Below, one piece after another: positions 1 to 9,156 of a stretch of DNA of 64,000 nt. A program made the translations under genes and the position numbers. The stretch covers positions 1-64,000 of the forward strand of contig NZ_POQT01000022.1 in NCBI RefSeq assembly GCF_002938435.1, written 5' to 3'. The notes below the pieces were generated by a model that was not told the DNA's origin, searched no databases, and was given only the letters and a program-made list of their open reading frames with translations. Positions within the stretch are counted from its first letter, which is position 1. Every line of letters begins with the position of its first letter. Source of the DNA: Blastococcus saxobsidens (lineage in GTDB: Bacteria; Actinomycetota; Actinomycetes; Mycobacteriales; Geodermatophilaceae).

Positions 1-44
1 CCCCGGAGCAGCGCGACCCGCAGCGACCGGCCCCCCGCCCGCCG

Positions 45-1835
45 GTGCCGCCGGCCCGCGCGCGCGGCGCCGCGCCGCTTCCCCCCATGCCGCCGCTGCG
101 GCACCGCTGGGTCCCCGCGGCGGACGAGACCCAGGTCTTCCCCATGCCGGTGCTGCCGCCGGTGCCGCGGGCGGCCTCCGACACCGACGAGGACGTCGAG
201 GAGCGCGAGGGCGCTCCCGGCGCCAGCCGCGGCATCCTGCGCGCCGCGGGCACGATGGCCGTGGCGACGCTGGTCTCCCGGATCACCGGCCTGCTGCGCA
301 CGATGGTGCTCGCGGCGGCCCTGGGCGTGGGTCTGCTGGCCGACGCGTACGCCACCACCAACACGCTGCCGAACATCGTCTACGAGCTGCTGCTCGGCGG
401 CGTGCTCACCTCGGTGATCGTCCCGCTGCTGGTGCACGCCCAGGAGCGCGACCGGGACGACGGCGTCGGCTACGCGCAGCGGCTGGTCACGATGGCCATG
501 GCCGGCCTGGCCGTCATGACGGTGCTGGCGGTCCTCGCCGCGCCGCTGCTCACCGCCCTGTACGGGCTGGACGAGGATCCCGAGCAGTACCGCCTGGCCA
601 ACTGGCTGGCCCGCATGCTGCTGGTGGAGATCATCTTCTACGGGCTCGGCGCCTTCGCGCAGGCCATCCTCAACAGCCGCGGCGTCTTCGGGCCCCCGGC
701 CTGGGCGCCGGTGCTCAACAACGTCGTGGTGATCGCGACCGGCCTGGTGTTCCTGGCCGCCAGCGGTCCGGGCGTGCTGCAGCCGCGGACCATCGAGCCG
801 GGCCTGGTGTGGCTGCTCGGCATCGGCACGGTGCTCGGCATCGCCGTGCAGGCCCTGGTCCTCGTGCCGCTGCTCGGCCGTGCCGGCGTCCCGCTGCGGC
901 CGCGGTGGGGCGTCCGCGACACCGGGCTGCGCGAGGCGGGGACGCTCGGCCTCTGGGTCATCGGCTACGTGGCCGTCAGCCAGGTCGGCGTGCTGGTCGC
1001 GATGCGCATCGCCAACCAGGCGCAGCGCGACGGCGGCCTCGGCTCGACCGCGTTCCAGTTCGCCAGCCTGCTGTTCCAGATGCCCTACGGGATCATCGGC
1101 GTCGCGCTGCTGACCGCCCTGGTACCCCGCATGAGCCGGGCGGCCGCGCGCTCCGACGTCCCCGGCGTCGTCGACGACCTCTCCCTGGGCACCCGGCTGT
1201 CGGCCCTGGGCCTGCTGCCCGTGACCGCCGTCCTCACCGTCCTCGGCACGCCGCTGGGCGTCCTGGCCTTCGCCCGCGGCAACACCTCCCTGGAGGAGGC
1301 CCAGGCGATCGGCACCGCGCTGGCGGCCGGGGCCTTCGGCCTGCTGCCCATGGCGGTCACCCTGCTGCAGCTGCGGGTCTTCTACGCGATGAAGGACGCC
1401 CGCACGCCCACCCTCATCCAGGTCGGCATGGTGCTCGTGCGCGTGCCCCTGCTGCTGGCCGTGCCCGCCGTCGTCGACCCCGAGCACGTCGTGGCCGGGC
1501 TGATGCTCGTCACGAGCATCACCTACGTCGCCGGCTGGGGAATCGGTGACCTGGCGCTGCGCCGGCGGCTCGGCGGCCTGCGCACCCGGGAGACGTTCGG
1601 GCCGGTGCTCCGGGTGGCCCTCGTGGCCCTCGTGGCGGGCCTCGCGGGCTGGCTTGTCCGGATCGTGACCTCCGACCTGGGCGGACAGTCGACGGCAGGG
1701 TCGCTCCTGCAGGTGCTGGTCGGTACCGTTGTCATCGGAGGCGTCGCGGTGGTCGGACTCGTGATGGCCCGTGTTCCGGAGCTCCGGGAGCCCTTGACCG
1801 CGGTCAGGGCCCGGCTGGGACGGGGCCGCTCGTGA
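45..1835 (+). CDS. murJ: Lipid II flippase MurJ (MviN family)
   Basis: Inner-membrane flippase that moves lipid-linked peptidoglycan precursor to the outer face of the membrane. After a Pro-rich, acidic cytoplasmic N-terminus of about 70 residues comes the MurJ core, which opens with VSRITGLLRTMVLAAALGV and then LADAYATTNTLPN, matching the first helices of the family. The rest is hydrophobic and fits about 14 membrane helices. The GTG at 45 is the first start inside the window, but the frame is open to the window edge, so the true start may lie upstream. The stop overlaps the next start (GTGA), so the pseudokinase gene is translationally coupled. Unlike mycobacterial MviN, the pseudokinase is not fused to this protein. 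Confidence 0.93.
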   Translation: MPPARARGAAPLPPMPPLRHRWVPAADETQVFPMPVLPPVPRAASDTDEDVEEREGAPGASRGILRAAGTMAVATLVSRITGLLRTMVLAAALGVGLLADAYATTNTLPNIVYELLLGGVLTSVIVPLLVHAQERDRDDGVGYAQRLVTMAMAGLAVMTVLAVLAAPLLTALYGLDEDPEQYRLANWLARMLLVEIIFYGLGAFAQAILNSRGVFGPPAWAPVLNNVVVIATGLVFLAASGPGVLQPRTIEPGLVWLLGIGTVLGIAVQALVLVPLLGRAGVPLRPRWGVRDTGLREAGTLGLWVIGYVAVSQVGVLVAMRIANQAQRDGGLGSTAFQFASLLFQMPYGIIGVALLTALVPRMSRAAARSDVPGVVDDLSLGTRLSALGLLPVTAVLTVLGTPLGVLAFARGNTSLEEAQAIGTALAAGAFGLLPMAVTLLQLRVFYAMKDARTPTLIQVGMVLVRVPLLLAVPAVVDPEHVVAGLMLVTSITYVAGWGIGDLALRRRLGGLRTRETFGPVLRVALVALVAGLAGWLVRIVTSDLGGQSTAGSLLQVLVGTVVIGGVAVVGLVMARVPELREPLTAVRARLGRGRS

Positions 1836-3604
1836 GCACTGCCGCGGAGCCGAACGTGCCGGGGCAGCAGCCCCGGCGGCCGGAGCTGCACAGGGAGTCG
1901 ACAGTGTCGATGGCGTCCACGACCACCGGCCTCCCGGACCGCTACCGCCCGCTCGACCAGATCGGCCCCGACGAGATCACGCCCACCGGGGTCATCCAGT
2001 GCTGGCGGGCCAAGGACCGCGTCCTCAACCGCGACGTCGCGATCCGCGTGCACACCCCCGCCGGGCCGGCCGCGCACGCGTGGATCACCCGCGCGCTGAC
2101 CGCCGGCGGCCTGGCGACCCCTGCGCTGGCGATGGTCTACGACGCCTCGGAGGGCAGCGGTGATCCGCAGGCCCCCGGGGGCGCGGCCTACGTCGTCAAC
2201 GAGTGGATCGACGGCGAGACCCTGGCCGACCGGCTCCGCTCGGGCCCCATGCCCGAACGCGAGGTGCGGCTGACGGTCCGCCGGCTGGCCGAGGGCGTCG
2301 CCGAGGCGCACCGGGTCGGGCTGGCCGTCGGCGGGCTGACCCTGGACAACGTGGTGCTGCGGCCGAACGGGCTGGTGGGCCTCCGGGCCGTGCCGGCGGC
2401 CGCGGGCACCGTCGACGGCGACATCCAGGCCCTGGGCGAGCTGCTCGAGGCCTGCCTGACCGGAGTGGGCCCGGGCGCACGCGGGATCTCCGGCCCCTCC
2501 GACCTCATCGCCCTGGCCCGCCGTGCCCGGTCCACCGAACCCGGCCAGCGGCTGTCCAGCGTGGCCGCCATGGCCTCCCTGCTGGCCGAACGCCCGCGCA
2601 CCGGTCCCACGCCGACAGCCGGCCGGGGCCGGGAGGCCGACGACGACGGCGGGCGGCGCCGCTGGTCCCGCGACCGGCGCCCCGAGGCGGTGGCGCCCGT
2701 CCGGCTGGAGCCCGGCACCCTTCCCCCCGTGCCCCCGGTGCGCCCGGTGACCCAGGGGCCGCCCCTGTCCGGGGCCGCGCTCGGCGCCGACACCGTGGAC
2801 GCCGGCTCCATCGGCCGCTCCGGCCTCACCCCACCGCCCCCCGCTGGGCGGCACCCGCTCGACGAGGGCGAGGAGTCCTTCGGCGTCCTGCCCGACGGCG
2901 GGACCGGCTACGACGACCGATCGGACGTCGACTTCGACGACGACCGCGACGACGAGGACGGCGCCCGGCGGCACAAGCTGGTGGTCGTGGGCCTCCCGCT
3001 GCTCGCGCTGGCCGTCGTGATCGCGCTCGCCTGGTGGTTCGGTTCCAGCGTGCTGTCGGTCGCCGGGTCCGTCGACGACCAGGGGTCCACGCCGTCGGTG
3101 AGCGCTCCGGCGGACGGCTCGACGGGCGGCTCGGAGGAGCCGGCCGCCGAGCCCGGCTCCGTCGCCGCCATCACCGCGGCCGACGTCTTCGACCCCTTCG
3201 GCGACGGCGAGCCGGAGAACACCGGGCAGATCCCGGCGTCCTACGACGGCGATCCGGCCTCGACCTGGTCGACGCTGACCTACCGGGGATCCCCGGCCTT
3301 CGGCAACCTCAAGCCCGGCGTGGGGGTCCTCTACGACCTCGGGGAGGCCCAGCAGGTCTCCGGGGTCACGCTCACCTCGCCGTCGGACGGCGCGACCGTG
3401 GAGATCCGCACGGGCGAGGCCGCCGGCCAGGCGCTCGAGGACTTCACCCCGGCCGCCGACGGCACGCTGGGCGGGAGCACCGACCTGGAGTTCGGGGAGC
3501 CGGTCACGGCCCGCTACGTGCTCGTGTGGGTGACCGGGCTGGTGAACGCCGGGGACGGCTTCGCCGCGGAGCTCGGCGAAGTGGAGATCCGCACCGCCGG
3601 CTGA
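1832..3604 (+). CDS. Membrane-anchored pseudokinase with extracellular C-terminal domain (split-off part of MviN)
   Basis: 590 residues in three parts: a kinase-like domain (about 35-255), a Pro- and Asp-rich linker with one membrane helix (about 381-401), and an external domain (about 440-590) that looks like a discoidin-type beta sandwich. The kinase fold is recognisable ([22 protein letters not shown]), but the catalytic aspartate of the HRD loop is absent (VGGLTLDN) and the DFG position reads LRAVPAA, so it should not phosphorylate. In Mycobacterium tuberculosis the same domain order is fused to MurJ (Rv3910), where the phosphorylated pseudokinase binds FhaA. Here it is a separate gene overlapping murJ by 4 bp. 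Partnership with MurJ, PknB and FhaA is inferred from that homology. Confidence 0.8.
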   Translation: MSTAAEPNVPGQQPRRPELHRESTVSMASTTTGLPDRYRPLDQIGPDEITPTGVIQCWRAKDRVLNRDVAIRVHTPAGPAAHAWITRALTAGGLATPALAMVYDASEGSGDPQAPGGAAYVVNEWIDGETLADRLRSGPMPEREVRLTVRRLAEGVAEAHRVGLAVGGLTLDNVVLRPNGLVGLRAVPAAAGTVDGDIQALGELLEACLTGVGPGARGISGPSDLIALARRARSTEPGQRLSSVAAMASLLAERPRTGPTPTAGRGREADDDGGRRRWSRDRRPEAVAPVRLEPGTLPPVPPVRPVTQGPPLSGAALGADTVDAGSIGRSGLTPPPPAGRHPLDEGEESFGVLPDGGTGYDDRSDVDFDDDRDDEDGARRHKLVVVGLPLLALAVVIALAWWFGSSVLSVAGSVDDQGSTPSVSAPADGSTGGSEEPAAEPGSVAAITAADVFDPFGDGEPENTGQIPASYDGDPASTWSTLTYRGSPAFGNLKPGVGVLYDLGEAQQVSGVTLTSPSDGATVEIRTGEAAGQALEDFTPAADGTLGGSTDLEFGEPVTARYVLVWVTGLVNAGDGFAAELGEVEIRTAG

Positions 3605-3662
3605 AAGAGGACCCCGTCCTCCTCACCGCTCGCAGGCTCGCGGCGAGCCTCTGGACGGGGCC
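3605..3662 (+). repeat. Dispersed two-tier hairpin element, copy A
   Basis: It starts directly after the pseudokinase stop codon. The outer stem pairs CCCCGTCC (3612-3619) with GGACGGGG (3653-3660), preceded by GG, an unpaired A, and closing CC. The 33-nt loop carries an inner CCGC/GCGG stem around TCGCAGGCTC. The same architecture, with different but still complementary stems, recurs near 20326, 24914 and 62735. It may act as a terminator or 3'-end element, but no function is established. Confidence 0.7.
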
Positions 3663-3677
3663 TCGGAATGCCGCCCC

Positions 3678-3683
3678 TACGAT
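3678..3683 (+). promoter_or_regulatory. Putative -10 element (TACGAT) upstream of trxB
   Basis: TACGAT fits the actinobacterial TANNNT -10 consensus. Transcription would begin about 7-8 nt downstream, at the in-frame GTG at 3691, which is an alternative leaderless start for trxB. No convincing -35 hexamer is present. Confidence 0.35.
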
Positions 3684-3747
3684 CCTCGTTGTGCCGCCCG
3701 TGAGTGACTTCCCGACGCCTGGTCCTGCCGTGACGACGGAGGAGATC

Positions 3748-4710
3748 GTGAACCCCGTCATCCCCCCGGCCGAGCACGACGGCATCCGTGACCTGATCAT
3801 CATCGGCTCCGGGCCCGCCGGCTACACCGCCGCCACGTACGCGGCCCGGGCCAACCTGCACCCGCTGGTGTTCGAGGGCTCCCAGTTCGGTGGCGCCCTG
3901 ATGACCACCACCGAGGTGGAGAACTTCCCCGGGTTCCCCGAGGGCATCCAGGGCCCGCAGCTCATGGACGACATGCGCACCCAGGCGGAGAAGTTCGGCG
4001 CCGAGCTGGTGCCCTCGGACGTGACCGAGGTGGACCTCACCGCGAACCCGAAGACCGTCAAGGTCGGCGACACCGTGCACCGCGCGCACGCGGTCATCGT
4101 CGCCACCGGCTCCAAGTACCGGTACCTCGGTCTGGACAACGAGCAGCGACTGCTCGGCCGCGGCGTCTCCGCCTGTGCCACCTGCGACGGCTTCTTCTTC
4201 CGCGACCAGGACATCGTGGTCGTCGGCGGCGGTGACTCCGCGATGGAGGAGGCCACCTTCCTCACCCGCTTCGCCAAGAGCGTGACCGTCGTGCACCGGC
4301 GGGAGGAGCTGCGCGCCTCCAAGATCATGGTCAAGCGGGCGCAGGACAACGAGAAGATCCGCTGGGCCCTGGGCAAGCAGGTCACGGACGTCCTGGGCGA
4401 CACCACCGTCTCGGCGGTCGAGCTGACCGACGTGAGCAGCGGCGCGACCGAGACGGTGCCGGTCAGCGGCCTCTTCGTCGCCATCGGGCACGACCCGCGC
4501 AGCGAGCTGTTCGCCGGTCAGCTGAAGCTGGACGACGCGGGCTACATCCAGGTGGAGCACCCGACCACCCGCACCAACATCGACGGCGTCTTCGCCTGCG
4601 GTGACGTCGTCGACCACATCTACCGCCAGGCGATCACGTCGGCCGGCACCGGTGCCGCCGCCGCCATCGACGCCGAGCGGTGGCTCGCCGACACCTTCGA
4701 CGAGCGCTGA
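3748..4710 (+). CDS. trxB: Thioredoxin-disulfide reductase
   Basis: NADPH-dependent flavoenzyme that reduces thioredoxin in the cytoplasm. From this start it has 320 residues, the usual length. The FAD-binding motif is [14 protein letters not shown] (16-29), the redox pair sits in SACATCDG (C143, C146), the NADPH-binding motif is [14 protein letters not shown], and the second FAD motif is [12 protein letters not shown] chose the GTG at 3748 because GGAGGAG precedes it at good spacing and the N-terminus then matches known TrxB proteins. GTGs at 3730 and 3691 are in frame; the latter would be a leaderless start. An open frame upstream runs back through the pseudokinase gene, but that part is not coding. 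trxA follows. Confidence 0.95.
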   Translation: MNPVIPPAEHDGIRDLIIIGSGPAGYTAATYAARANLHPLVFEGSQFGGALMTTTEVENFPGFPEGIQGPQLMDDMRTQAEKFGAELVPSDVTEVDLTANPKTVKVGDTVHRAHAVIVATGSKYRYLGLDNEQRLLGRGVSACATCDGFFFRDQDIVVVGGGDSAMEEATFLTRFAKSVTVVHRREELRASKIMVKRAQDNEKIRWALGKQVTDVLGDTTVSAVELTDVSSGATETVPVSGLFVAIGHDPRSELFAGQLKLDDAGYIQVEHPTTRTNIDGVFACGDVVDHIYRQAITSAGTGAAAAIDAERWLADTFDER

Positions 4711-4719
4711 TCCGGGCAT

Positions 4720-4740
4720 AACCGGCGCCGAGCGCCGGTT
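4720..4740 (+). terminator. Intergenic hairpin between trxB and trxA
   Basis: A perfect 9-bp stem, AACCGGCGC / GCGCCGGTT, with a CGA loop starts 9 nt after the trxB stop. No T-rich tail follows. It could partly terminate transcription or set relative expression of trxB and trxA. Confidence 0.45.
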
Positions 4741-4803
4741 GTCCCCAGCAGGCAACCTCGTCCGCACCACCTACGAGCCAGTCGACCGAGAGGGAGAACG
4801 ACC

Positions 4804-5130
4804 ATGGCAGGCAACACCGTGACGGTCACCGACGCCAGCTTCGCCACCGATGTGCTGGGCAGCGACAAGCCCGTGCTCGTCGATTTCTGGGCGGAGTGGT
4901 GCGGCCCGTGCAAGATGGTCGCCCCCGTGCTGGAGGAGATCGCTTCCGAGCACGGCGACAAGCTCACCATCGCCAAGCTCAACATCGACGAGAACCCGCA
5001 GATCGCCCGGGACTACCAGGTCATGTCGATCCCGACCATGACGGTCTTCCAGGGCGGCAAGCCGGTGAAGAGCATCATCGGCGCCAAGCCGAAGGGCGCG
5101 ATCCTGAGCGACCTCGCCGACTACATCTGA
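4804..5130 (+). CDS. trxA: Thioredoxin
   Basis: Small cytoplasmic dithiol reductant of 108 residues, the normal family length. The active site is FWAEWCGPCKMVAP (C33, C36), and the cis-proline loop is MSIPTMTVFQGGKPV. A GAGGGAGAACG ribosome-binding site precedes the ATG. It lies 93 bp after trxB, its reductase, and is followed by a strong terminator, so trxB-trxA forms a two-gene unit. Confidence 0.97.
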   Translation: MAGNTVTVTDASFATDVLGSDKPVLVDFWAEWCGPCKMVAPVLEEIASEHGDKLTIAKLNIDENPQIARDYQVMSIPTMTVFQGGKPVKSIIGAKPKGAILSDLADYI

Positions 5131-5180
5131 GCCACGGACCGCCCCCCGCGGGGCGATGACGGTGACGCTCCGTACGACCG

Positions 5181-5216
5181 GGCCCCACCCGTCCTCCGGA
5201 CGGGTGGGGCCTTCGT
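5181..5216 (+). terminator. Intrinsic terminator after trxA
   Basis: A perfect 14-bp GC-rich stem (5181-5194 with 5198-5211) has a 3-nt TCC loop and is followed by TTCGTCG. It closes the trxB-trxA unit. Confidence 0.85.
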
Positions 5217-5285
5217 CGTGAGCGGGGGAGTCCCCCGGCCCCCGGTGAGCCGGTCCGGGACCGATCGACCACAATCGGTCACACG

Positions 5286-6443
5286 ATGGGAACCGACAGC
5301 CGCATGCACATCCTGAGGCGTGGAGACCGTGGACCGGCAGTTGCCGACGTGCACGCTGCTCTGCGCAGCCTGGGGCTCCTGCCACCGGGCGCGTCCGCGG
5401 ACGGCGCCGAGCAGCCCCTGGACTCCGTCGAGTACGACGACGCCACCGAGCTCGCCGTCCGCCACTTCCAGCAGGTCCGCGGGCTCTCCGTCGACGGAAG
5501 GGTCGGCGAGGAGACCTACCGCGCCCTCAGCGAGGCCCGCTGGTCCCTCGGTGACCGGCTCCTGCGGTACGACCCCGAGCGCCCGATGCGCGGCGACGAC
5601 GTCACCAACCTGCAGGAGCGCCTGCTCGAGCTCGGCTACGACGCCGGCCGGGCCGACGGCATCCTGGGCCCGGAGACCGAGACGGGCCTGCGCGCGTTCC
5701 AGCGCGACTACGGTCTGACCTCCGACGGGACCTGCGGCCCCGCCACGCTGCGCGCCCTGCGCCAGCTCGGCCGCAAGGTCACCGGTGGGCGCCCGCAGCT
5801 GCTGCGGCAGAGCGCCTCCTTCGTGGAGAGCGGCCCGCACCTCATCGGCCGCCGGATCGTCGTGGACCCGGGGCACGGCGGCGCCGACACCGGCTTCACC
5901 GCCGGCGAGACCACCGAGGCCGACCTGGTCTTCGACCTCGCGTCCCGGATCGAGGGCCGGCTCGCAGCCGCGGGTGCCACGGTCTACCTGACCCGCGGGC
6001 GCGCGCAGGGCCCAGAGCTGGCGGAGCGGACCGCGTTCGCCAACGACGCCCGCGCCGACCTCTTCATCTCCCTGCACATGGACGCGCACACGTCCGAGCA
6101 CGCGCGCGGTGTGGCGAGCTACTACTACGGCACCGGCTCCGGGGCGTCGTCCACCGTGGGGGAGGAGTTCGCCTCCCTGGTGCGCCGCGAGGTCGTGGCC
6201 CGTACCGGGCTGCTGGACCTCGGCTCGCACCCCAAGACGTGGGACCAGCTGCGGATGACCCGCATGCCGTCCGTCCGGCTCGACTGCGGCTACCTCTCGC
6301 ACCCGGTGGACCGGCTGCTGCTCCTGGACGCCCGCGTGCGCAGCGCCATCGCCCACGCCGTCCTGGCCGCCGTGCAGCGTCTCTACCTGCCCGCCGAGGC
6401 CGACCCCCCGACGGGCACGTTCCAGCTACCCACGCACGTCTGA
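5286..6443 (+). CDS. cwlM: CwlM-like N-acetylmuramoyl-L-alanine amidase family protein, probably cytoplasmic
   Basis: 385 residues: two peptidoglycan-binding repeats (about 8-80 and 100-165) and an Amidase_3 domain (about 188-370). Zinc ligands are seen in DPGHGG (H197), GETTEADLV (E211) and SLHMDAH (H264). The catalytic Glu near the C-terminal end of the domain appears replaced by Asp (VRLDCGYLSHPVD). There is no signal peptide or membrane helix. In mycobacteria, CwlM is a cytoplasmic PknB substrate that activates MurA rather than cutting the wall; the same role here is inference from domain order, location near murJ and lack of an export signal. An ATG at 5304 is an alternative start. Confidence 0.85.
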   Translation: MGTDSRMHILRRGDRGPAVADVHAALRSLGLLPPGASADGAEQPLDSVEYDDATELAVRHFQQVRGLSVDGRVGEETYRALSEARWSLGDRLLRYDPERPMRGDDVTNLQERLLELGYDAGRADGILGPETETGLRAFQRDYGLTSDGTCGPATLRALRQLGRKVTGGRPQLLRQSASFVESGPHLIGRRIVVDPGHGGADTGFTAGETTEADLVFDLASRIEGRLAAAGATVYLTRGRAQGPELAERTAFANDARADLFISLHMDAHTSEHARGVASYYYGTGSGASSTVGEEFASLVRREVVARTGLLDLGSHPKTWDQLRMTRMPSVRLDCGYLSHPVDRLLLLDARVRSAIAHAVLAAVQRLYLPAEADPPTGTFQLPTHV

Positions 6444-6452
6444 GGGGGCTGT

Positions 6453-6514
6453 GCACATCGTCCTCCTCCGGACGACACCGCTCTGCACATCGTCGTCCTC
6501 CGGACGACACCGCG
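6453..6514. repeat. Two tandem 30-bp repeats (32-bp period)
   Basis: TGCACATCGTCNTCCTCCGG-type units at 6453-6482 and 6485-6514 differ at one base. Each contains a hairpin, perfect in the second unit (GTCGTCC/GGACGAC around TCC). They lie in the 222-bp gap after cwlM, so they may terminate cwlM transcription. The rest of the gap shows no gene. Confidence 0.7.
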
Positions 6515-6652
6515 GCCAGGGAGCGTCCCCAGCTGCCGCGGAGCCGTTGAGTCGTCCCTGCGCGGGACCCTCCGGGCCCCACTCGGGCCGACGGTGCCGG
6601 TCACCGCCAGCAGGGCCCCTCACGCCCTCTCATGGCTCGCCGCACCCCGGCC

Positions 6653-6658
6653 TACACT
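6653..6658 (+). promoter_or_regulatory. Putative -10 element (TACACT) for a leaderless transcript
   Basis: TACACT fits the TANNNT consensus and lies 8 nt before the in-frame GTG at 6666, the spacing expected when transcription starts at the first base of the start codon. No clear -35 is visible. Confidence 0.45.
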
Positions 6659-6665
6659 CCTGGAG

Positions 6666-8090
6666 GTGCCCACCCTCCCGCCCGGCTCGCCCGCCGGTCC
6701 CGGTCAGCCGGGGACGCACCTGACCACAGGTGCCCATCCCCACGTCGTCCCGCGCCATCCGCGGCTGGACCCGTTGGCCGACCGGTACGCAGCACGGACG
6801 CACGGCATGAAGTCCTCGGAGATCCGCGCGCTGTTCTCCGTCGTCAGCCGGCCGGAGGTCGTCTCCCTGGCCGGCGGCATGCCGGCGGTCACCGCACTCC
6901 CGCTCGACGCGGTCGGCTCGATGATCGGCGAGCTGGTCTCGGGCATGGGCGCCCAGACCCTGCAGTACGGCTCCGGCCAGGGGGATCCGCGGCTGCGCGA
7001 GCGGATCTGCGACGTGATGGCGCTCGAGGGCATCACCGACGCCTCCCCGAGCGAGGTCGTGGTGACCGTCGGCTCCCAGCAGGGCCTGGACCTCGTCACC
7101 CGGGTCTTCTGCGACCCCGGCGACGTGATCCTGGCCGAGGGCCCGTCCTACGTGGGTGCGCTGGGTGTCTTCCAGGCCGCCCAGGCCCGCGTCCGGCACG
7201 TCGCCATGGACGACCACGGGCTCATCCCCGAGGCCCTCGAGGAAGCGCTGCTGGACTGCCGCGCCAACGGCGACCGGGTGAAGTTCCTCTACACGGTGCC
7301 GAACTTCCACAACCCCGCCGGTGTCACCCTCTCCGAGCCGCGCCGCGAGGCGATCGTGGCCCTCGCGGAGAAGTACGACCTGCTGGTGATCGAGGACAAC
7401 CCGTACGGGCTGCTCGGCTTCGAGCACGAGCCGATGCGCGCGCTGCGGGCCCGCAACAACCAGCGGGTCATCTACCTCGGCTCGTTCTCCAAGACGTTCT
7501 CCCCCGGCCTGCGCGTCGGCTGGGTGCTGGCCCCGCTGGCCGTCCGCGAGAAGCTCGTGCTGGCGACCGAGGCGCAGGTGCTCTGCCCGCCCTCGCTGAC
7601 CCAGTACGCCGTCGCCCGCTACCTGGACACCCAGCCCTGGCGGGAGCAGATCAAGACGTTCACCGAGCTCTACCGCGAGCGCCGCGACGCCGCCTTGGAG
7701 TCACTGGCCGCCCTCATGCCCGCCGGCACCGCCTGGACCAGGCCCGAGGGCGGCTTCTACGTGTGGCTGAAGCTGCCGCACGGGCTGGACGCCAAGCTCA
7801 TGCAGCCGCGCGCGGTCGCCGCCCACGTGGCCTACGTCCCCGGCATCGGCTTCTTCGCCGACGGCAACGGCCAGGAGTACATGCGGCTGTCCTACTGCTA
7901 CCCCGAGCCGGACCAGATCCGGGAGGGAGTGCGCCGCCTCGCCCGCGTGATCGAGGCCGAGCTGGACCTGCACTCCACCTTCGACAAGGTCGACACCGGC
8001 ACCTTCCGCGCGATCACCCCGGCATCCGGGCACGACGCCGAGTCGATCGTCGGACCGGCCAACAGCGACACCTACGAGGACGGGCGATGA
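6666..8090 (+). CDS. PLP-dependent aminotransferase, class I/II (2-aminoadipate/aromatic-type)
   Basis: A fold-type I transaminase of 474 residues from this start. Visible motifs are SLAGGMPAVTALP at the N-terminal substrate loop, VTVGSQQGLDL, the PNFHNPAGVTLS loop, IEDNPYGLL with the PLP-binding Asp, and SFSKTFSPGLRVGW with the PLP lysine. It lacks the winged-helix domain of MocR regulators. The substrate cannot be read from the sequence; relatives act on aminoadipate, aromatic or branched amino acids. The GTG at 6666 fits a leaderless transcript; a GTG at 6594 would give a longer, less typical N-terminus. The stop overlaps the ligase start (ATGA). Confidence 0.85.
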   Translation: MPTLPPGSPAGPGQPGTHLTTGAHPHVVPRHPRLDPLADRYAARTHGMKSSEIRALFSVVSRPEVVSLAGGMPAVTALPLDAVGSMIGELVSGMGAQTLQYGSGQGDPRLRERICDVMALEGITDASPSEVVVTVGSQQGLDLVTRVFCDPGDVILAEGPSYVGALGVFQAAQARVRHVAMDDHGLIPEALEEALLDCRANGDRVKFLYTVPNFHNPAGVTLSEPRREAIVALAEKYDLLVIEDNPYGLLGFEHEPMRALRARNNQRVIYLGSFSKTFSPGLRVGWVLAPLAVREKLVLATEAQVLCPPSLTQYAVARYLDTQPWREQIKTFTELYRERRDAALESLAALMPAGTAWTRPEGGFYVWLKLPHGLDAKLMQPRAVAAHVAYVPGIGFFADGNGQEYMRLSYCYPEPDQIREGVRRLARVIEAELDLHSTFDKVDTGTFRAITPASGHDAESIVGPANSDTYEDGR

Positions 8091-9082
8091 GCGAGACAGC
8101 ACCCGCAGCCCAGCCCGCCGCGGCGGCGCCGGCGCACCCGTTGCGTGCCGTCGTCCTCGCCGGTGGGCTCACCTTCGAACGGGAGGTCAGCCTGTCCTCG
8201 GGCACCCAGGTGGTCGAGGAGCTCACCCGGCTCGGGCTGGACGCCGAGCTGCGGGACGCCGACGCCGAGCTGCTGCCCGGCCTGTCCGCCGCTCCCGCCG
8301 ACGCGGTGTTCATCGCGCTGCACGGGGCGACGGGGGAGGACGGCGCCCTGCGGGCGGTCCTCGACCTGGCGGGGGTGCCCTACGTCGGGTCCCGGGCCTC
8401 GGCCTGCCGGCTGGCGTGGGACAAGCCGGCGGCGAAGTCGGTGGTCGCCACGGCGGGCGTGCCGACGCCGGACTGGGTGGCCCTCCCGCACAGCACCTTC
8501 CGCGAGCTCGGCGCCGGCGCGGTGCTCGACCTCATGGTGGCCCGGCTCGGGCTGCCCCTCATGGTCAAGCCCGCCTCCGGGGGGTCCGCGCTCGGCGTGC
8601 AGAAGGTCAGCCGCGTCGAGGACCTGCCGGCGGCGATGGTCAGCTGCTTCGCCTACGGCGACACCGTGATGGTCGAGCGGTACGTCGACGGGGTGGAGGT
8701 CGCGCTCGCCGTCGTCGACCTGGGGGACGGGCCGCAGGCGCTGCCCGCGGTCGAGATCGAGCCGGAGTCCGGCGTCTTCGACTACTCGTCGCGTTACAGC
8801 CCCGGCCTGACGGAGTACCACGCCCCGGCCCGCATCCCGGACGACGTCGCCGCCCGGGCAGCCGCCATGGCGGTGCGCGTCCACGAGGTCCTCGGCCTGG
8901 CCGACCTGTCCCGCACCGACGCGATCGTGACGCCGGACGGGGAGGTGCACTTCCTGGAGGTGAACGTCTCCCCGGGCCTGACGGAGACGTCGATGTTCCC
9001 GATGGCGGTCGAAGCGGCCGGGTTCGACCTCGGGGACGTGCTCGCCCTACTCCTGACCCGGCGGGCGGCGTCCGAGCGCTGA
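8087..9082 (+). CDS. D-alanine--D-alanine ligase family protein
   Basis: An ATP-grasp enzyme of 331 residues. It has the ligase N-terminal domain (VVLAGGLTFEREVSLSSG, ALHGATGEDGALRAVLD), the ATP-grasp lysine loop (LPLMVKPASGGSALGV), and the metal-binding end VHFLEVNVSPGLTETSMFP. These fit D-Ala-D-Ala ligases, which make the terminal dipeptide of peptidoglycan precursors. Many actinobacteria keep their main ddl elsewhere, so this origin-proximal copy may be a paralogue with a related substrate, and I give no gene symbol. It is translationally coupled to the aminotransferase. An open frame runs upstream but does not code for ligase. Confidence 0.82.
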   Translation: MSETAPAAQPAAAAPAHPLRAVVLAGGLTFEREVSLSSGTQVVEELTRLGLDAELRDADAELLPGLSAAPADAVFIALHGATGEDGALRAVLDLAGVPYVGSRASACRLAWDKPAAKSVVATAGVPTPDWVALPHSTFRELGAGAVLDLMVARLGLPLMVKPASGGSALGVQKVSRVEDLPAAMVSCFAYGDTVMVERYVDGVEVALAVVDLGDGPQALPAVEIEPESGVFDYSSRYSPGLTEYHAPARIPDDVAARAAAMAVRVHEVLGLADLSRTDAIVTPDGEVHFLEVNVSPGLTETSMFPMAVEAAGFDLGDVLALLLTRRAASER

Positions 9083-9094
9083 CCCCATCCGTAC

Positions 9095-9145
9095 CACGGG
9101 AAACGGGCCCCTAACGTCAGTGACGTTAGGGGCCCGTTTCCCGTG
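9095..9145. terminator. Bidirectional terminator between converging ddl-like gene and parB
   Basis: A 25-bp perfect inverted repeat (9095-9119 with 9121-9145) around a single G lies between two convergent genes, 12 nt after the ligase stop and 11 nt beyond parB. Confidence 0.9.
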
Positions 9146-9156
9146 TGCGTGTTCGA

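Noticed and set aside
2203-4710. 835-residue frame ending in thioredoxin reductase
   Set aside because: The first 500 residues are the wrong frame of the pseudokinase gene (Arg/Gly/Pro-rich). Only the part from 3748 is TrxB.
6453-6514. CRISPR array
   Set aside because: Only two units with 2-bp spacing, no spacers and no cas genes; it is a simple tandem repeat.
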